From JBBRGK01 sp036741355 (GTDB lineage Bacteria; Chloroflexota; Dehalococcoidia; CAUJGQ01), in the NCBI GenBank assembly GCA_036741355.1, contig DAINSK010000026.1:1-47749 (forward strand): a stretch of DNA of 47,749 nt, given 5' to 3'. Below the pieces are notes generated by a model. That model worked only from the letters and a program-made list of their open reading frames with translations. It had not been told where the DNA came from and ran no database searches. Positions 32,130 to 40,808 of the stretch are shown one piece after another. Positions within the stretch are counted from its first letter, which is position 1, and every line of letters starts with the position of its first letter. A program made the position numbers and the translations under genes.

Positions 32130-32840
32130 ATGCCGGTGTTAATCAAGGCGCTTACCCGAACAGTTTCCTCCGTTGTTAACGAGCTTCTACCAGAGCGGTG
32201 CGGCATTTGCCGCACGTTCGGAGAGCTACTGTGCAGCCGCTGCGCCGCGGAGCTGCCACTGCCGTCAGCGGGGCGGCGCTGCGCGCGGTGCGGGACACTG
32301 AGCGGTGCGTCATTCTGTCCCCGTTGTGATGAATACGGCTCCGACTGTACGTCGGTGAGCGGCTGTTTTGGTTACGCAGGCGGCGCTAAACAGTTGATCG
32401 CCGCGGTAAAGTACGGTGGGTCGCACGCGCTGACCCGATCCATGTCTCACCTGATGGCGCAGCAATGGCAGAAGCTGGGAACGGCTGTTGACGCGGTCGT
32501 CGCAGTGCCGCTTCATCCCCGTCGTGAGCGTTCGCGCGGGTTCAATCAGGCCGGATTCCTCGCGCGCTGGCTAGCGCTCGAGCTGGGTCTACCCTTTGAG
32601 CCTTCGCTGGTCCGTCGACGTCGGTACACAACGGCGCAGGCGCGTGTGGCCGATGAGCTGCAGCGACGGTCAAACGTTTACGGCGCTTTCAGTTCCAAGC
32701 GCGGAGCCGCAGCCGGCCGCCGTGTCCTGCTGATCGACGACGTGACCACCACCGGCGCCACATTTGGAGCCTGTGCGCTGGCGCTCACCGAAGCGGGAGC
32801 GGCAGAGGTACACGGGCTCGCATTCGCAATCGCGGATTAG
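32130..32840 (+). CDS. comF: ComF-family phosphoribosyltransferase
   Basis: A 236-residue protein with the ComF layout: an N-terminal double zinc finger (CGIC...CSRC, CARC...CPRC), and a C-terminal phosphoribosyltransferase fold with the PRPP loop VLLIDDVTTTGAT and the segment VPLHPRRERSRGFNQA. In Haemophilus and Bacillus ComF helps DNA uptake during transformation, perhaps with PriA and DprA; many bacteria that are not competent also have it. No other competence gene is here. No ribosome site precedes the ATG. Confidence 0.93.
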   Translation: MPVLIKALTRTVSSVVNELLPERCGICRTFGELLCSRCAAELPLPSAGRRCARCGTLSGASFCPRCDEYGSDCTSVSGCFGYAGGAKQLIAAVKYGGSHALTRSMSHLMAQQWQKLGTAVDAVVAVPLHPRRERSRGFNQAGFLARWLALELGLPFEPSLVRRRRYTTAQARVADELQRRSNVYGAFSSKRGAAAGRRVLLIDDVTTTGATFGACALALTEAGAAEVHGLAFAIAD

Positions 32841-32891
32841 CGAGTCCTGGCCGTTCCCAGGCAACTACAACTACCGCAGGAGGACAAATCG

Positions 32892-34163
32892 ATGACGCAG
32901 GTGGCTGGCGGTCAGAGCGTGCTGCAGGCGGAGGACCCCGCCGTATTCGAGGCGATTCGCCAGGAACAGCACCGCCAGCGATTCAATCTCGAAATGATCG
33001 CGTCGGAGAATTACACCAGTCCGGCCGTGCTCGAAGCGGTCGGAACCGTGCTCACCAACAAGTACGCGGAGGGTTATCCGGGAGCGCGGTATTACGGCGG
33101 CTGCGAGTATGTGGACGTCATCGAGAACCTGGCGCGCGACCGTGCGAAGGAGCTGTTCGGCGCCGACCACGCGAACGTCCAGCCGCATGCGGGCGCTCAG
33201 GCAAACATGGCGGCATATTTCGCCATGCTCGAGCCGGGCGACACGGCGATGGGGCTCAACCTGCAGCAGGGTGGGCACCTGACTCACGGACTGCCGGTCA
33301 ACTTTTCCGGGCGGCTCTACAAGTTTGTGCCGTACGGCGTGGACCGCGAATCGGAGCAGATCGACTACGACGTGCTCGCGCAGACCGCCCGTGAATGCCG
33401 TCCGAAGCTTATCGTTGCCGGCGCGACGGCCTACCCCCGACTGCTCGACTTCAAGCGGTTCCGTGAAGTTGCCGACGAGGTCGGCGCGAAGCTAATGGTC
33501 GACATGGCGCATATCAGCGGCCTCGTCGCCGCCGGCCTACACCCGACGCCCGTGCCATACGCCGACGTGGTGACGTCGACCACGCACAAAACGCTGCGCG
33601 GCCCGCGCGGCGCGTTCATTCTTTGTCGCGAAGAGCTTGCCAGGGACATCGATCGGTCGGTGTTCCCCGGCATGCAAGGCGGTCCGCTGATGCACGTCAT
33701 CGCCGGCAAGGCCGTGGCGTTTGCTGAAGCGATGCGGCCGGAGTTTCGCGAGTACCAGCAGTCGGTGCTGGAGAACGCGCGGGTGCTTGCCGAGTCGCTC
33801 CAGGCTGGTGGCATGCGGATCGTTTCCGGCGGCACGGATACGCACCTCATTCTCGGCGATGTGTCGTCGCTTGGCATCAGCGGCAAGAAGGCGGAGCGAT
33901 TGTTGGATCTGGCGGGGATAACGGTCAACAAGAATACGATTCCATACGACGAGCGCCCGCCGACGATCGGCAGCGGCGTACGCTTCGGCACGCCGGCTCT
34001 GACTACACGCGGCATGGGCGTCGCCGAGATGCGAACGATTGCTACGTGGATTCTCGAAGTAATACGGGGCAACGGAGACGAGCGGCTCACCGATCGCGTT
34101 CGTCACAGCGTCGAAGAGCTGTGCCGTGACTATCCGGTTCCCGGCGTACCGAACGACGTCTAG
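32892..34163 (+). CDS. glyA: Serine hydroxymethyltransferase
   Basis: A PLP enzyme of 423 residues that interconverts serine and glycine and feeds one-carbon units to folate. The cofactor lysine is Lys233 in TSTTHKTLRGPRG. Other blocks: MIASENYTSPAV, NKYAEGYPGARYYGG, NVQPHAGAQANMA, DMAHISGLVAAG. Ribosome site AGGAGG eight bases before the ATG. Length normal. folE, another folate gene, lies 6 kb downstream. Confidence 0.97.
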   Translation: MTQVAGGQSVLQAEDPAVFEAIRQEQHRQRFNLEMIASENYTSPAVLEAVGTVLTNKYAEGYPGARYYGGCEYVDVIENLARDRAKELFGADHANVQPHAGAQANMAAYFAMLEPGDTAMGLNLQQGGHLTHGLPVNFSGRLYKFVPYGVDRESEQIDYDVLAQTARECRPKLIVAGATAYPRLLDFKRFREVADEVGAKLMVDMAHISGLVAAGLHPTPVPYADVVTSTTHKTLRGPRGAFILCREELARDIDRSVFPGMQGGPLMHVIAGKAVAFAEAMRPEFREYQQSVLENARVLAESLQAGGMRIVSGGTDTHLILGDVSSLGISGKKAERLLDLAGITVNKNTIPYDERPPTIGSGVRFGTPALTTRGMGVAEMRTIATWILEVIRGNGDERLTDRVRHSVEELCRDYPVPGVPNDV

Positions 34164-34195
34164 GGCCGGTCGTGTCCGAAGATTGAGTCTTGCTA

Positions 34196-34204
34196 TGCTA
34201 TACT
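34196..34204 (+). promoter_or_regulatory. Extended -10 element upstream of rpsF
   Basis: TGC-TATACT at 34196-34204, about 61 bases before the rpsF TTG. The -35 region is poor, as is common for extended -10 promoters. Confidence 0.35.
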
Positions 34205-34265
34205 GAGCGGGCTCTGGCGGCGGTTTCGCATGCCCGCTCGCCGTGGCGCGCACGAGGAGGAACGC

Positions 34266-34553
34266 TTGCATCGGTATGAGCTCGTAACGATCTTGAGCCC
34301 GCAGCTTGGCGACGAAGAAGTGCCGGCTGCCGTGGATCGGATCAACAATTTTGTCGTGAGCCGCGGTGGCGAAATACAGGATGTCGACAATTGGGGGCGC
34401 AGGCGTCTGGCATACCCAATTCAACGATTCAACGAGGGAAACTACGTAGTTACACAGCTTTTGCTCGACGCTCCTCGTGCTGCGGAGTTGGAAGCCAACC
34501 TGCGAATCTCCGAGGACGTCATCCGTCACTTACTGGTCAGGAATGAGGCCTAG
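34266..34553 (+). CDS. rpsF: 30S ribosomal protein S6
   Basis: A 95-residue protein opening HRYELVTILSPQL with the S6 block VDNWGRRRLAYPIQRFNEGNYVV. It binds S18 and 16S rRNA in the platform of the 30S subunit. The start is TTG at 34266 with GAGGAGGAA just upstream; the longer frame would begin before this ribosome site. It is first in the common gene order rpsF-ssb-rpsR. Confidence 0.96.
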   Translation: MHRYELVTILSPQLGDEEVPAAVDRINNFVVSRGGEIQDVDNWGRRRLAYPIQRFNEGNYVVTQLLLDAPRAAELEANLRISEDVIRHLLVRNEA

Positions 34554-34575
34554 TAACCGATTGATCGTGGAGGTG

Positions 34576-34593
34576 CCCCGGTCTTGACCGGGG
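34576..34593. repeat. Short perfect inverted repeat between rpsF and ssb
   Basis: CCCCGGTC-TT-GACCGGGG. It would form a six-pair stem with a six-base loop 23 bases past the rpsF stop. No T run follows; a possible S6:S18-type autoregulatory or processing hairpin. Confidence 0.4.
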
Positions 34594-34661
34594 ATGACAT
34601 ATATTGTCGGGACAGCGGGGCATAAAGCAAGCTTGTTGGAGTACGAACAGGAGTTCCGGCC

Positions 34662-35069
34662 ATGGCAGGTCTAAACAAGGTCATGATCATCGGTAACCTT
34701 GGCAAGGATCCGGAGATGCGCTTCACGGCCAACGGCAGCGCCGTCACCAACTTCAGCGTCGCCGTCAGCAGGTCGTATGCGGCCGCCGATGGCGAGCGGC
34801 GCGAAGAGACCGAATGGTTCAAGGTCGTCGCCTGGACCAAACTAGCGGAACAGTGCAACCAATTCCTGCAAAAGGGCCGCAAGGTCTACGTTGAAGGACG
34901 CCTGCAGACTCGATCCTGGGATGGCCAGGACGGCCAGAAGCGTTACCAGACTGAAGTAGTCGCGACAGAGGTGCAGTTCCTCGATCGCGGTCCCGGCGGT
35001 ACAGGCGGCGGCGACCGCGAGCCGATGGACAACGATATCACTGACCCGGACGACCTGCCGTTCGAGTAG
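34662..35069 (+). CDS. ssb: Single-stranded DNA-binding protein
   Basis: A 135-residue SSB with one OB fold (MAGLNKVMIIGNLGKDPEMRF, TEWFKVVAW, KGRKVYVEGRLQTRSW) and a short acidic tail ending DDLPFE, close to the canonical DDDIPF protein-interaction tip. The Gly-rich linker is brief. It coats single-stranded DNA at forks and recruits partners. AGGAG is eight bases upstream of the ATG. Confidence 0.96.
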   Translation: MAGLNKVMIIGNLGKDPEMRFTANGSAVTNFSVAVSRSYAAADGERREETEWFKVVAWTKLAEQCNQFLQKGRKVYVEGRLQTRSWDGQDGQKRYQTEVVATEVQFLDRGPGGTGGGDREPMDNDITDPDDLPFE

Positions 35070-35132
35070 GACGCCGGCCCGGGTCATACAGTTCTGTGGG
35101 CGCCCCATCGCGCCCGAGTGAGGAATGGCTAC

Positions 35133-35489
35133 GTGACGATGCAACACGAGTCGGCAGCGGGCGGCGCTGCCGAACCATCGATGGCTGGTCCGGGCGGACC
35201 TTCCGGGGCGCGGCCCGCGCCGCCGAGGCGACGGCGCGGATTTGTTCCGAGGCGTAAGGTCTGCCAGTTCTGCGTGGACAAGGTGGACACGATCGACTAC
35301 AAGGATTTTCGGCGGCTCCAGCGCTACGTTTCGGAGCGCGGCAAGATTGAGCCCAGACGGAAGACCGGTACCTGCTCCAAGCACCAACGCACCTTGACGA
35401 CCGCGTTGAAGCGGGCGCGTCACATCGCGTTGCTCCCGTTCACCGGAGCGCACATGCGCGAAGCCAGTCCGTACTCACCGCGCGGTTAA
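35133..35489 (+). CDS. rpsR: 30S ribosomal protein S18
   Basis: The C-terminal part is standard S18 (RRKVCQFCVDKVDTIDYKD, GKIEPRRKTGTCSKHQRTL, IALLPF). It has an N-terminal extension of about 40 residues rich in Gly/Ala/Pro and a CxxC within VCQFC, both common in high-GC bacteria. A GTG at 35133 with GAGG nine bases upstream is used; the ATG two codons later is an alternative. Third gene of rpsF-ssb-rpsR. Confidence 0.93.
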   Translation: MTMQHESAAGGAAEPSMAGPGGPSGARPAPPRRRRGFVPRRKVCQFCVDKVDTIDYKDFRRLQRYVSERGKIEPRRKTGTCSKHQRTLTTALKRARHIALLPFTGAHMREASPYSPRG

Positions 35490-35494
35490 TCTTT

Positions 35495-36775
35495 GTGGTG
35501 CAGAAAAAACCTGTAATTCCGCAGAAAACGATGGCAGCACAAAAGCGAGCCGCCGCAGCGCGTCCGACGACGCGCGCCGGCCGGCAGGTAGCGCGACACT
35601 CGGGTCGCGAAGAGGTTGGCAGCCGCCTCGCGTTGATGATCGGCGGAGGACTGGCGCTACTGGTCCTGCTGCTGATCGGGATCGGGTACTACAGCACATA
35701 CATTGGTCCCGCCCGCGATACGGCTATCCGCGTCGGTAACCACGATATTAGCCTCGGCGAGTATCGAGACCGCCTGCGTGCGGCGACGCTTGCATCTGAT
35801 CCGAACGCCACGCAGGCCGATGCTTTCAACAAGGAATCGAGCACGACCGAACTCCTTGAAACCGAACAGATCTACTTGCAACGCGCCCAGACGCTCGGCA
35901 TATCCGCCGATGACGATGCTATCGCCGTTTCCATGGCGACGGGCGTGCACGTGCCGACCAAGGACAACCAAATCGTCGACATTGCAACGTACGAAACCAT
36001 CCTTCGCAACGAACTGCAACGGCAGGGCCTTTCGCTGGATCAGGAGCGTAACGCGGCGCGTGCTTCAGTTTTGAAGAACAACGTGCTGCAAAAATTCAGG
36101 GCAGATGTCCCGAAACAGGCACTTGCGGTCAAAGCGACAGAGCTCGTTTTCACCAGCCGGCAGCAAGGCCAGGCGGCCCAGCAACGGCTGGGTAACGGCG
36201 ATTCGGTCAGCGACATCGCCCAGGATACAGTCGGCGATCCGTCCATTGGTCACGCACAGCCGTTCGATTGGACTCCTACTGGATTTGGCATATTGCCGGC
36301 GTCGCTTGACGAGGTTGCGACGAAGCTGAACCCGGGCGAGGTAAGCGACCTCATTCAAATAACGCCCACCGCAGGCTCCACCGCACCCCAATGGTACCTG
36401 CTGGCGATCACGGATCGCGACCCGAACCACGACGTCAATGACACGCAGGCACTGCAGATCGGGAACGCGAAAGTCTCGACGTGGCTTGATCAACAGAAGC
36501 AATTACTCGGCTTGCACTCGTTCGTGGACGGCGCCAAGGCGACCTGGGCCGCCGTCCATAGCGGACTTCCCGAGACGGCGAGGGCAACGCCCACACCCGT
36601 ATCGGTTCCGGCGAGAGCTCCTGGCGCTCCGGGTGCTCCGCCGTCTGTTCCGCAACCGCTCGTGCCCGGTGCCGGACCGTCCCAGCCAGGTGTTCCGGCT
36701 CCGCCGGGTGGTGCTGCGCCCGCAGGTCCGCCCGCGCCGAGCGGCAACCCGCCGGTGCCCAATGGCACACCATAA
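35495..36775 (+). CDS. Membrane-anchored SurA/PrsA-like peptidyl-prolyl isomerase
   Basis: A 426-residue protein: basic cytoplasmic N-terminus, one membrane helix at about 44-66, a SurA-N-like helical region (SLGEYRDRLRAATL to EQIYLQRAQTLGI), and a parvulin-type domain around residues 205-310 (ATELVFTSRQQGQAAQQRL, FGILPASLDEVATKLNPGEVSDL). The C-terminal 85 residues are almost only Pro, Ala, Gly and Ser. It would fold exported proteins outside the membrane. Start is GTG; an ATG 12 codons in is possible. Its end overlaps hom by 14 bases. Confidence 0.8.
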   Translation: MVQKKPVIPQKTMAAQKRAAAARPTTRAGRQVARHSGREEVGSRLALMIGGGLALLVLLLIGIGYYSTYIGPARDTAIRVGNHDISLGEYRDRLRAATLASDPNATQADAFNKESSTTELLETEQIYLQRAQTLGISADDDAIAVSMATGVHVPTKDNQIVDIATYETILRNELQRQGLSLDQERNAARASVLKNNVLQKFRADVPKQALAVKATELVFTSRQQGQAAQQRLGNGDSVSDIAQDTVGDPSIGHAQPFDWTPTGFGILPASLDEVATKLNPGEVSDLIQITPTAGSTAPQWYLLAITDRDPNHDVNDTQALQIGNAKVSTWLDQQKQLLGLHSFVDGAKATWAAVHSGLPETARATPTPVSVPARAPGAPGAPPSVPQPLVPGAGPSQPGVPAPPGGAAPAGPPAPSGNPPVPNGTP

Positions 36776-38078
36776 CGAGGACGCGCACTCGATTCCCGTC
36801 GGCTTGATGGGGTTGGGTGTCGTGGGCGGTGGCGTTGCTTCGATCCTGCTGGATCGTCTTGATGTGTATGCGCGCCGCATTGGCCGGCCATTGGAATTGC
36901 GGCACGTGCTCGTGCGCGACGAGAGCAAGCCGCGCTCTGTCACGCTCGCGGCGGGCATTGTTACCACGGATCCGCGCCGCATTCTCGACGACGACGCGGT
37001 AGAGATCATCATCGAGGTGATGGGTGGCGAGCATCCGGCCCTCGAATACATCACGGAAGCGCTGGACCGCGGCCGTTCAGTCGTAACGGCCAATAAAGAG
37101 GTCATGGCGAAGCATGGCCCAAGACTCCTCGACCTGGCGCAAAAACGGGGCGTCCAGTTGCTGTATGAAGCGAGCGTCGGCGGTGGAATTCCGTTGATCG
37201 CGCCCCTCAAGCGCGACATGCTCGCCAATGAACTGACCTCGGTTCGCGCGATCATCAACGGAACGACCAACTACATTCTCACGCGCATGAGCAAAGAGGG
37301 CGCCGACTTTGGTGAAGCGCTCGCCGCCGCGCAGGAGCTCGGTTACGCCGAGGCGGATCCGACAAACGACGTCGAAGCATTTGACGCCGTATACAAGCTG
37401 GCGATCCTGGCCGGCCTCGCGTTCCGCACCGAAGTGCGGCCCGACCAGGTGTTCCGTGAAGGGATCACACGGCTAACGGCGCGCGACTTCCGCTACGCGC
37501 ACGAGCTCGGTTATGCGATCAAACTGCTCGCCATCGGCAGGCGAACAGAAGCCGGGCTTGAAGTCAGGGTTCACCCTGCTTTCATCCCGGCGGACGCGCC
37601 GCTGGCAAAGGTCGATGGCGTGTTCAACGCGGTTCAGCTTGAGGGCGACCTGATCGGCACGGTGCTGTTGCAGGGTCAGGGCGCCGGCTCGATGCCGACG
37701 ACCAGCGCCGTCGTGGCCGACGTGATAGATGTCGCCCGCGCAATCGCGCAGGAGGGCCACCCCGAACGCCTGACATGGATGCGCGATGCGGGAGTTTGTA
37801 TTCGGCCAATGAGCGAAGTGCGCACGCGTTTTTACCTGCGGGTGCTCGTCGCCGACCAGGCCGGAGTCCTGGCCAAGATCACGCGGATCTTGGGTGAGAA
37901 GTACGATATAAGCATCGCCTCGATCATCCAGAAGGAAACCGATGAAGCGGCGCAAACCGCCGAGCTGGTGATTATGACACACGAGGCGACCGAAGAGTCT
38001 GTACAAGGCGCCATTGCGGAGATGTCCGGTCTTTCCGTCGTGGCCGGCATCGGCAACGTGATTCGGGTCGAGGGTTAG
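36762..38078 (+). CDS. hom: Homoserine dehydrogenase
   Basis: Reduces aspartate semialdehyde to homoserine on the path to threonine and methionine. The 438-residue form has the NAD(P) site GLMGLGVVGGGV (14-25), TANKEVMAKHG, the substrate block YEASVGGGIPLI, and INGTTNYILTRM. A C-terminal ACT domain (FYLRVLVADQAGVLAKITRIL) makes feedback control by threonine likely. The ATG at 36762 is inside the foldase gene; the longer frame is a shadow of that gene. thrC follows after one coiled-coil gene. Confidence 0.96.
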   Translation: MAHHNEDAHSIPVGLMGLGVVGGGVASILLDRLDVYARRIGRPLELRHVLVRDESKPRSVTLAAGIVTTDPRRILDDDAVEIIIEVMGGEHPALEYITEALDRGRSVVTANKEVMAKHGPRLLDLAQKRGVQLLYEASVGGGIPLIAPLKRDMLANELTSVRAIINGTTNYILTRMSKEGADFGEALAAAQELGYAEADPTNDVEAFDAVYKLAILAGLAFRTEVRPDQVFREGITRLTARDFRYAHELGYAIKLLAIGRRTEAGLEVRVHPAFIPADAPLAKVDGVFNAVQLEGDLIGTVLLQGQGAGSMPTTSAVVADVIDVARAIAQEGHPERLTWMRDAGVCIRPMSEVRTRFYLRVLVADQAGVLAKITRILGEKYDISIASIIQKETDEAAQTAELVIMTHEATEESVQGAIAEMSGLSVVAGIGNVIRVEG

Positions 38079-38083
38079 CAGCA

Positions 38084-39097
38084 ATGGTGAGCAACGAGCG
38101 TCAGGCCTCACAGGTCGCTAGTACGCTCGCGTGGCTCGAGGACAACGTTCGCGAGACCAAAGCCCAGATCGCGCGCCTCTCGCAGGTCGCCGAAGAAGCC
38201 CAAAACCAGGCATGGGACCTCGCACACCGGGTGATAAAGGCCGAGGAAGTAGCCGCATCGCTGGTAACACAACTCGGCATGGTCCCACGCATTGAAGGCC
38301 AGGTCTCTTCGCTCTCCGACCGACTCGTTCGCGTCGACGATCGACAGGCGTTGGTCGAGGCGAAGCTGATCGAAATCGGTCGCCAGCAGCAGCACGATGC
38401 CGACTACCTCCGCGTCGAACTCAACGAAGCGGTGAAGCGGGTGGACGCAGGCGAGCGACTCATGCAGTCATGGACCGTGCGGCTTGATACGATTGAAGAG
38501 ATTGGCCGGCGATCACAGGACGCGGCGTCGGTCGTTCGCCAACGGATCGAGGAGTTCGAACGCTTTGTCGACCTCGTAGACCAACGCGTCTCCCGCACCT
38601 CGGATGCCCTCAAGCGCATCGACAACGAGTTCACACGTATCAACACCGAGATCGAGGCGCTCCAGACACAAGACGCGCTCACAGGCGACCGAATTCAGGT
38701 CTACGCTGAATATATCAAGCGGCTTGACGAGCAGGTCGCGATCGTCGGGCAACAGGTAGACATGCGTCACGAAGTGACCGAGAAGCTCGAATTGCATAGG
38801 GCCGGCATACGTCGCGGAGAAGAACGGCTTGGGACTCTAGAAGCGTCCGACGAGCAGACGCGCCAACAGGTGGACGATTTGCAACGGGCGACCGCGCTCA
38901 TCGAAAGCAAAGATAAAGCGTTGCGCGACAGGCTGACTGAATTGCAGGAACAGCTCGGGCAATACAACGCCCACATCTCCGATCAGTTTCAGAAAACCCA
39001 CGTTCTTTTCGAAAAACAGAAGCGGCGGCTGATTGAGAATACTGAGCGGGACATCCGGGAGCTGAAGGTCAATGTCTACCGGCCTGACGAAGAATAA
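38084..39097 (+). CDS. Coiled-coil protein of unknown function
   Basis: A 337-residue soluble protein that is nearly all helix, with heptad-like spacing of Leu, Ile and Val and many Glu, Arg and Gln. It has no signal peptide, membrane segment or catalytic motif. It starts five bases after hom and its end overlaps thrC by 26 bases, so it is translated together with threonine synthesis genes. Structurally it could be a scaffold or SMC-like rod without ATPase heads. I do not recognise a family. Confidence 0.75.
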   Translation: MVSNERQASQVASTLAWLEDNVRETKAQIARLSQVAEEAQNQAWDLAHRVIKAEEVAASLVTQLGMVPRIEGQVSSLSDRLVRVDDRQALVEAKLIEIGRQQQHDADYLRVELNEAVKRVDAGERLMQSWTVRLDTIEEIGRRSQDAASVVRQRIEEFERFVDLVDQRVSRTSDALKRIDNEFTRINTEIEALQTQDALTGDRIQVYAEYIKRLDEQVAIVGQQVDMRHEVTEKLELHRAGIRRGEERLGTLEASDEQTRQQVDDLQRATALIESKDKALRDRLTELQEQLGQYNAHISDQFQKTHVLFEKQKRRLIENTERDIRELKVNVYRPDEE

Positions 39098-40154
39098 TCT
39101 TGTACGCCAAGGCGTTCTTTTTCGCTATGCCGACCGGCTGCCGGTTACTGAGGCAACTCCATTTTTCTCACTCGGTGAAGGCGACACGCCGCTGGTGAAG
39201 TCGCGGCGCATCGTCCTTGAGGTCGGTTGCGAGGCGCTGTATTTGAAGCTCGAAGGCTGCAACCCGACGGGTTCGTTCAAGGATCGCGGTATGGTCGTCG
39301 CCGTTGCCAAGGCATACGAGGAAGGCAAGCGCGCGATCATGTGCGCGTCAACGGGCAACACTAGCGCCTCAGCGGCGGCGTACGCAGCCTATCTTGGCAT
39401 GAGCTGCTATGTGGTCATCCCGATGGGAAACATCGCATCGGGGAAGCTTGCCCAGGCGATCGCTTACGGATCTACGATCCTCGCAATCAGCGGTAACTTC
39501 GACGACGCGTTGCGACTGGTGCGAGAGCTGACCCGGAAGCACGATATTGCCCTGGTCAACTCGGTGAACCCGCATCGCATTGAAGGACAAAAGACGGCCG
39601 CCTTTGAGATCGTCGATGCGCTCGGCGACGCGCCGGACTACGTCAGCCTGCCGGTCGGCAACGCGGGCAACATCACGGCGTATTGGAAAGGCTTCTGCGA
39701 ATATGCCGAGTTCGGTCGCGCGACCAGGCACCCGCAGATGCTCGGATTTCAGGCCGAAGGCGCGGCGCCTCTCGTCAGCGGCGAGCCGGTTGAAGAGCCC
39801 AACACGATCGCGACGGCGATCAGGATAGGACGCCCAGCCACGTGGGCGGGTGCCATAACGGCGCGTGACGAATCCGGTGGGTCTATCCAGGCCGTATCCG
39901 ATGACGAGATCGTCGAAGCGTATCGAATGCTGGCTCGCGAAGAGGGCGTTTTCGGCGAGCCCGCAAGCGCCGCGCCAATAGCGGGATTGCTAAAGCGTGC
40001 CCGAGCGGGTGAGAACTTCGCCGGCAAGACCATCGTCAGCATCGTGACCGGGAACGGCCTCAAGGATGTGGACAACGCGATGAAGATCCCGCCCCAGATC
40101 TTTGAGCTTCCGCCCGACGGCGCCGAGATCGAGCGGGCGCTAGGCTGGACCTGA
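39072..40154 (+). CDS. thrC: Threonine synthase
   Basis: A PLP enzyme of 360 residues that turns O-phosphohomoserine into threonine. The cofactor lysine is Lys70 in GSFKDRGM; other blocks are CASTGNTSASAAAYAAYLG, VNSVNPHRIEGQKTAAFEI and the phosphate-binding VGNAGNI. This is the short form, as in Actinobacteria and Bacillus. The thrB homoserine kinase gene is not in this window. The start lies within the coiled-coil gene. Confidence 0.95.
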   Translation: MSTGLTKNNLVRQGVLFRYADRLPVTEATPFFSLGEGDTPLVKSRRIVLEVGCEALYLKLEGCNPTGSFKDRGMVVAVAKAYEEGKRAIMCASTGNTSASAAAYAAYLGMSCYVVIPMGNIASGKLAQAIAYGSTILAISGNFDDALRLVRELTRKHDIALVNSVNPHRIEGQKTAAFEIVDALGDAPDYVSLPVGNAGNITAYWKGFCEYAEFGRATRHPQMLGFQAEGAAPLVSGEPVEEPNTIATAIRIGRPATWAGAITARDESGGSIQAVSDDEIVEAYRMLAREEGVFGEPASAAPIAGLLKRARAGENFAGKTIVSIVTGNGLKDVDNAMKIPPQIFELPPDGAEIERALGWT

Positions 40155-40184
40155 GGATCGAAATAGCGGGGTGCGCGAAAGCTG

Positions 40185-40808
40185 ATGCAATCCGAACAAA
40201 CCAGGAACGGCGCTGGCTCCGTCGTTGAATCGGGGAACCAGGTCGGGAGCGTCGATCAGGACCGCGTGAAGGCAGCCGTAGCCGAATTGATCGCCGCGGT
40301 TGGCGAAGACCCGTCTCGAGAAGGGCTGCGCGGGACGCCTCGCCGGATTGCCGACATGTACTCCGAAATCTTCGCCGGTCTGTTCGTCGATCCCCGGCAA
40401 GTCTTGAGCGTCAACTTCGAGGAGGGCCACGACGAAATGGTCATCCTGAAGGACATCCCGTTTTATTCGCTTTGCGAGCATCACTTCCTGCCGTTCCACG
40501 GCGTCGCGCACGTCGGCTATATTCCAGACGGTTGCGTCGTCGGTATCAGCAAAGTGGCGCGGGTCGTCGAGCTTTTCGCGAAACGGCCGCAACTTCAGGA
40601 AAGGCTGACCGGCCAGATAGCGGACTGTATTATGGATGCGCTACAGCCCGACGGCGTCGCGGTGGTCGTCGAAGCCGAGCACCTGTGCATGACCATGCGT
40701 GGTGTCAAAAAGCCGGGTAGCCGCATGGTCACGTCGGCCATGCGCGGTTATTTCAAGAAACGGGCCGTGACCCGCGCTGAATTCCTCTCGCTTGTGCAGG
40801 GAAAATGA
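40185..40808 (+). CDS. folE: GTP cyclohydrolase I
   Basis: Catalyses the first step of folate synthesis, GTP to dihydroneopterin triphosphate. The 207-residue enzyme has zinc ligands Cys97, His100 (CEHHFLPF) and Cys168 (HLCMTMRGV), and the GISKVARVVELFAKRPQLQERLT block. An N-terminal 25-residue tail is non-conserved. Its stop overlaps the start of the MshA-like gene by four bases (ATGA). The rest of the folate pathway is not here. Confidence 0.96.
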   Translation: MQSEQTRNGAGSVVESGNQVGSVDQDRVKAAVAELIAAVGEDPSREGLRGTPRRIADMYSEIFAGLFVDPRQVLSVNFEEGHDEMVILKDIPFYSLCEHHFLPFHGVAHVGYIPDGCVVGISKVARVVELFAKRPQLQERLTGQIADCIMDALQPDGVAVVVEAEHLCMTMRGVKKPGSRMVTSAMRGYFKKRAVTRAEFLSLVQGK

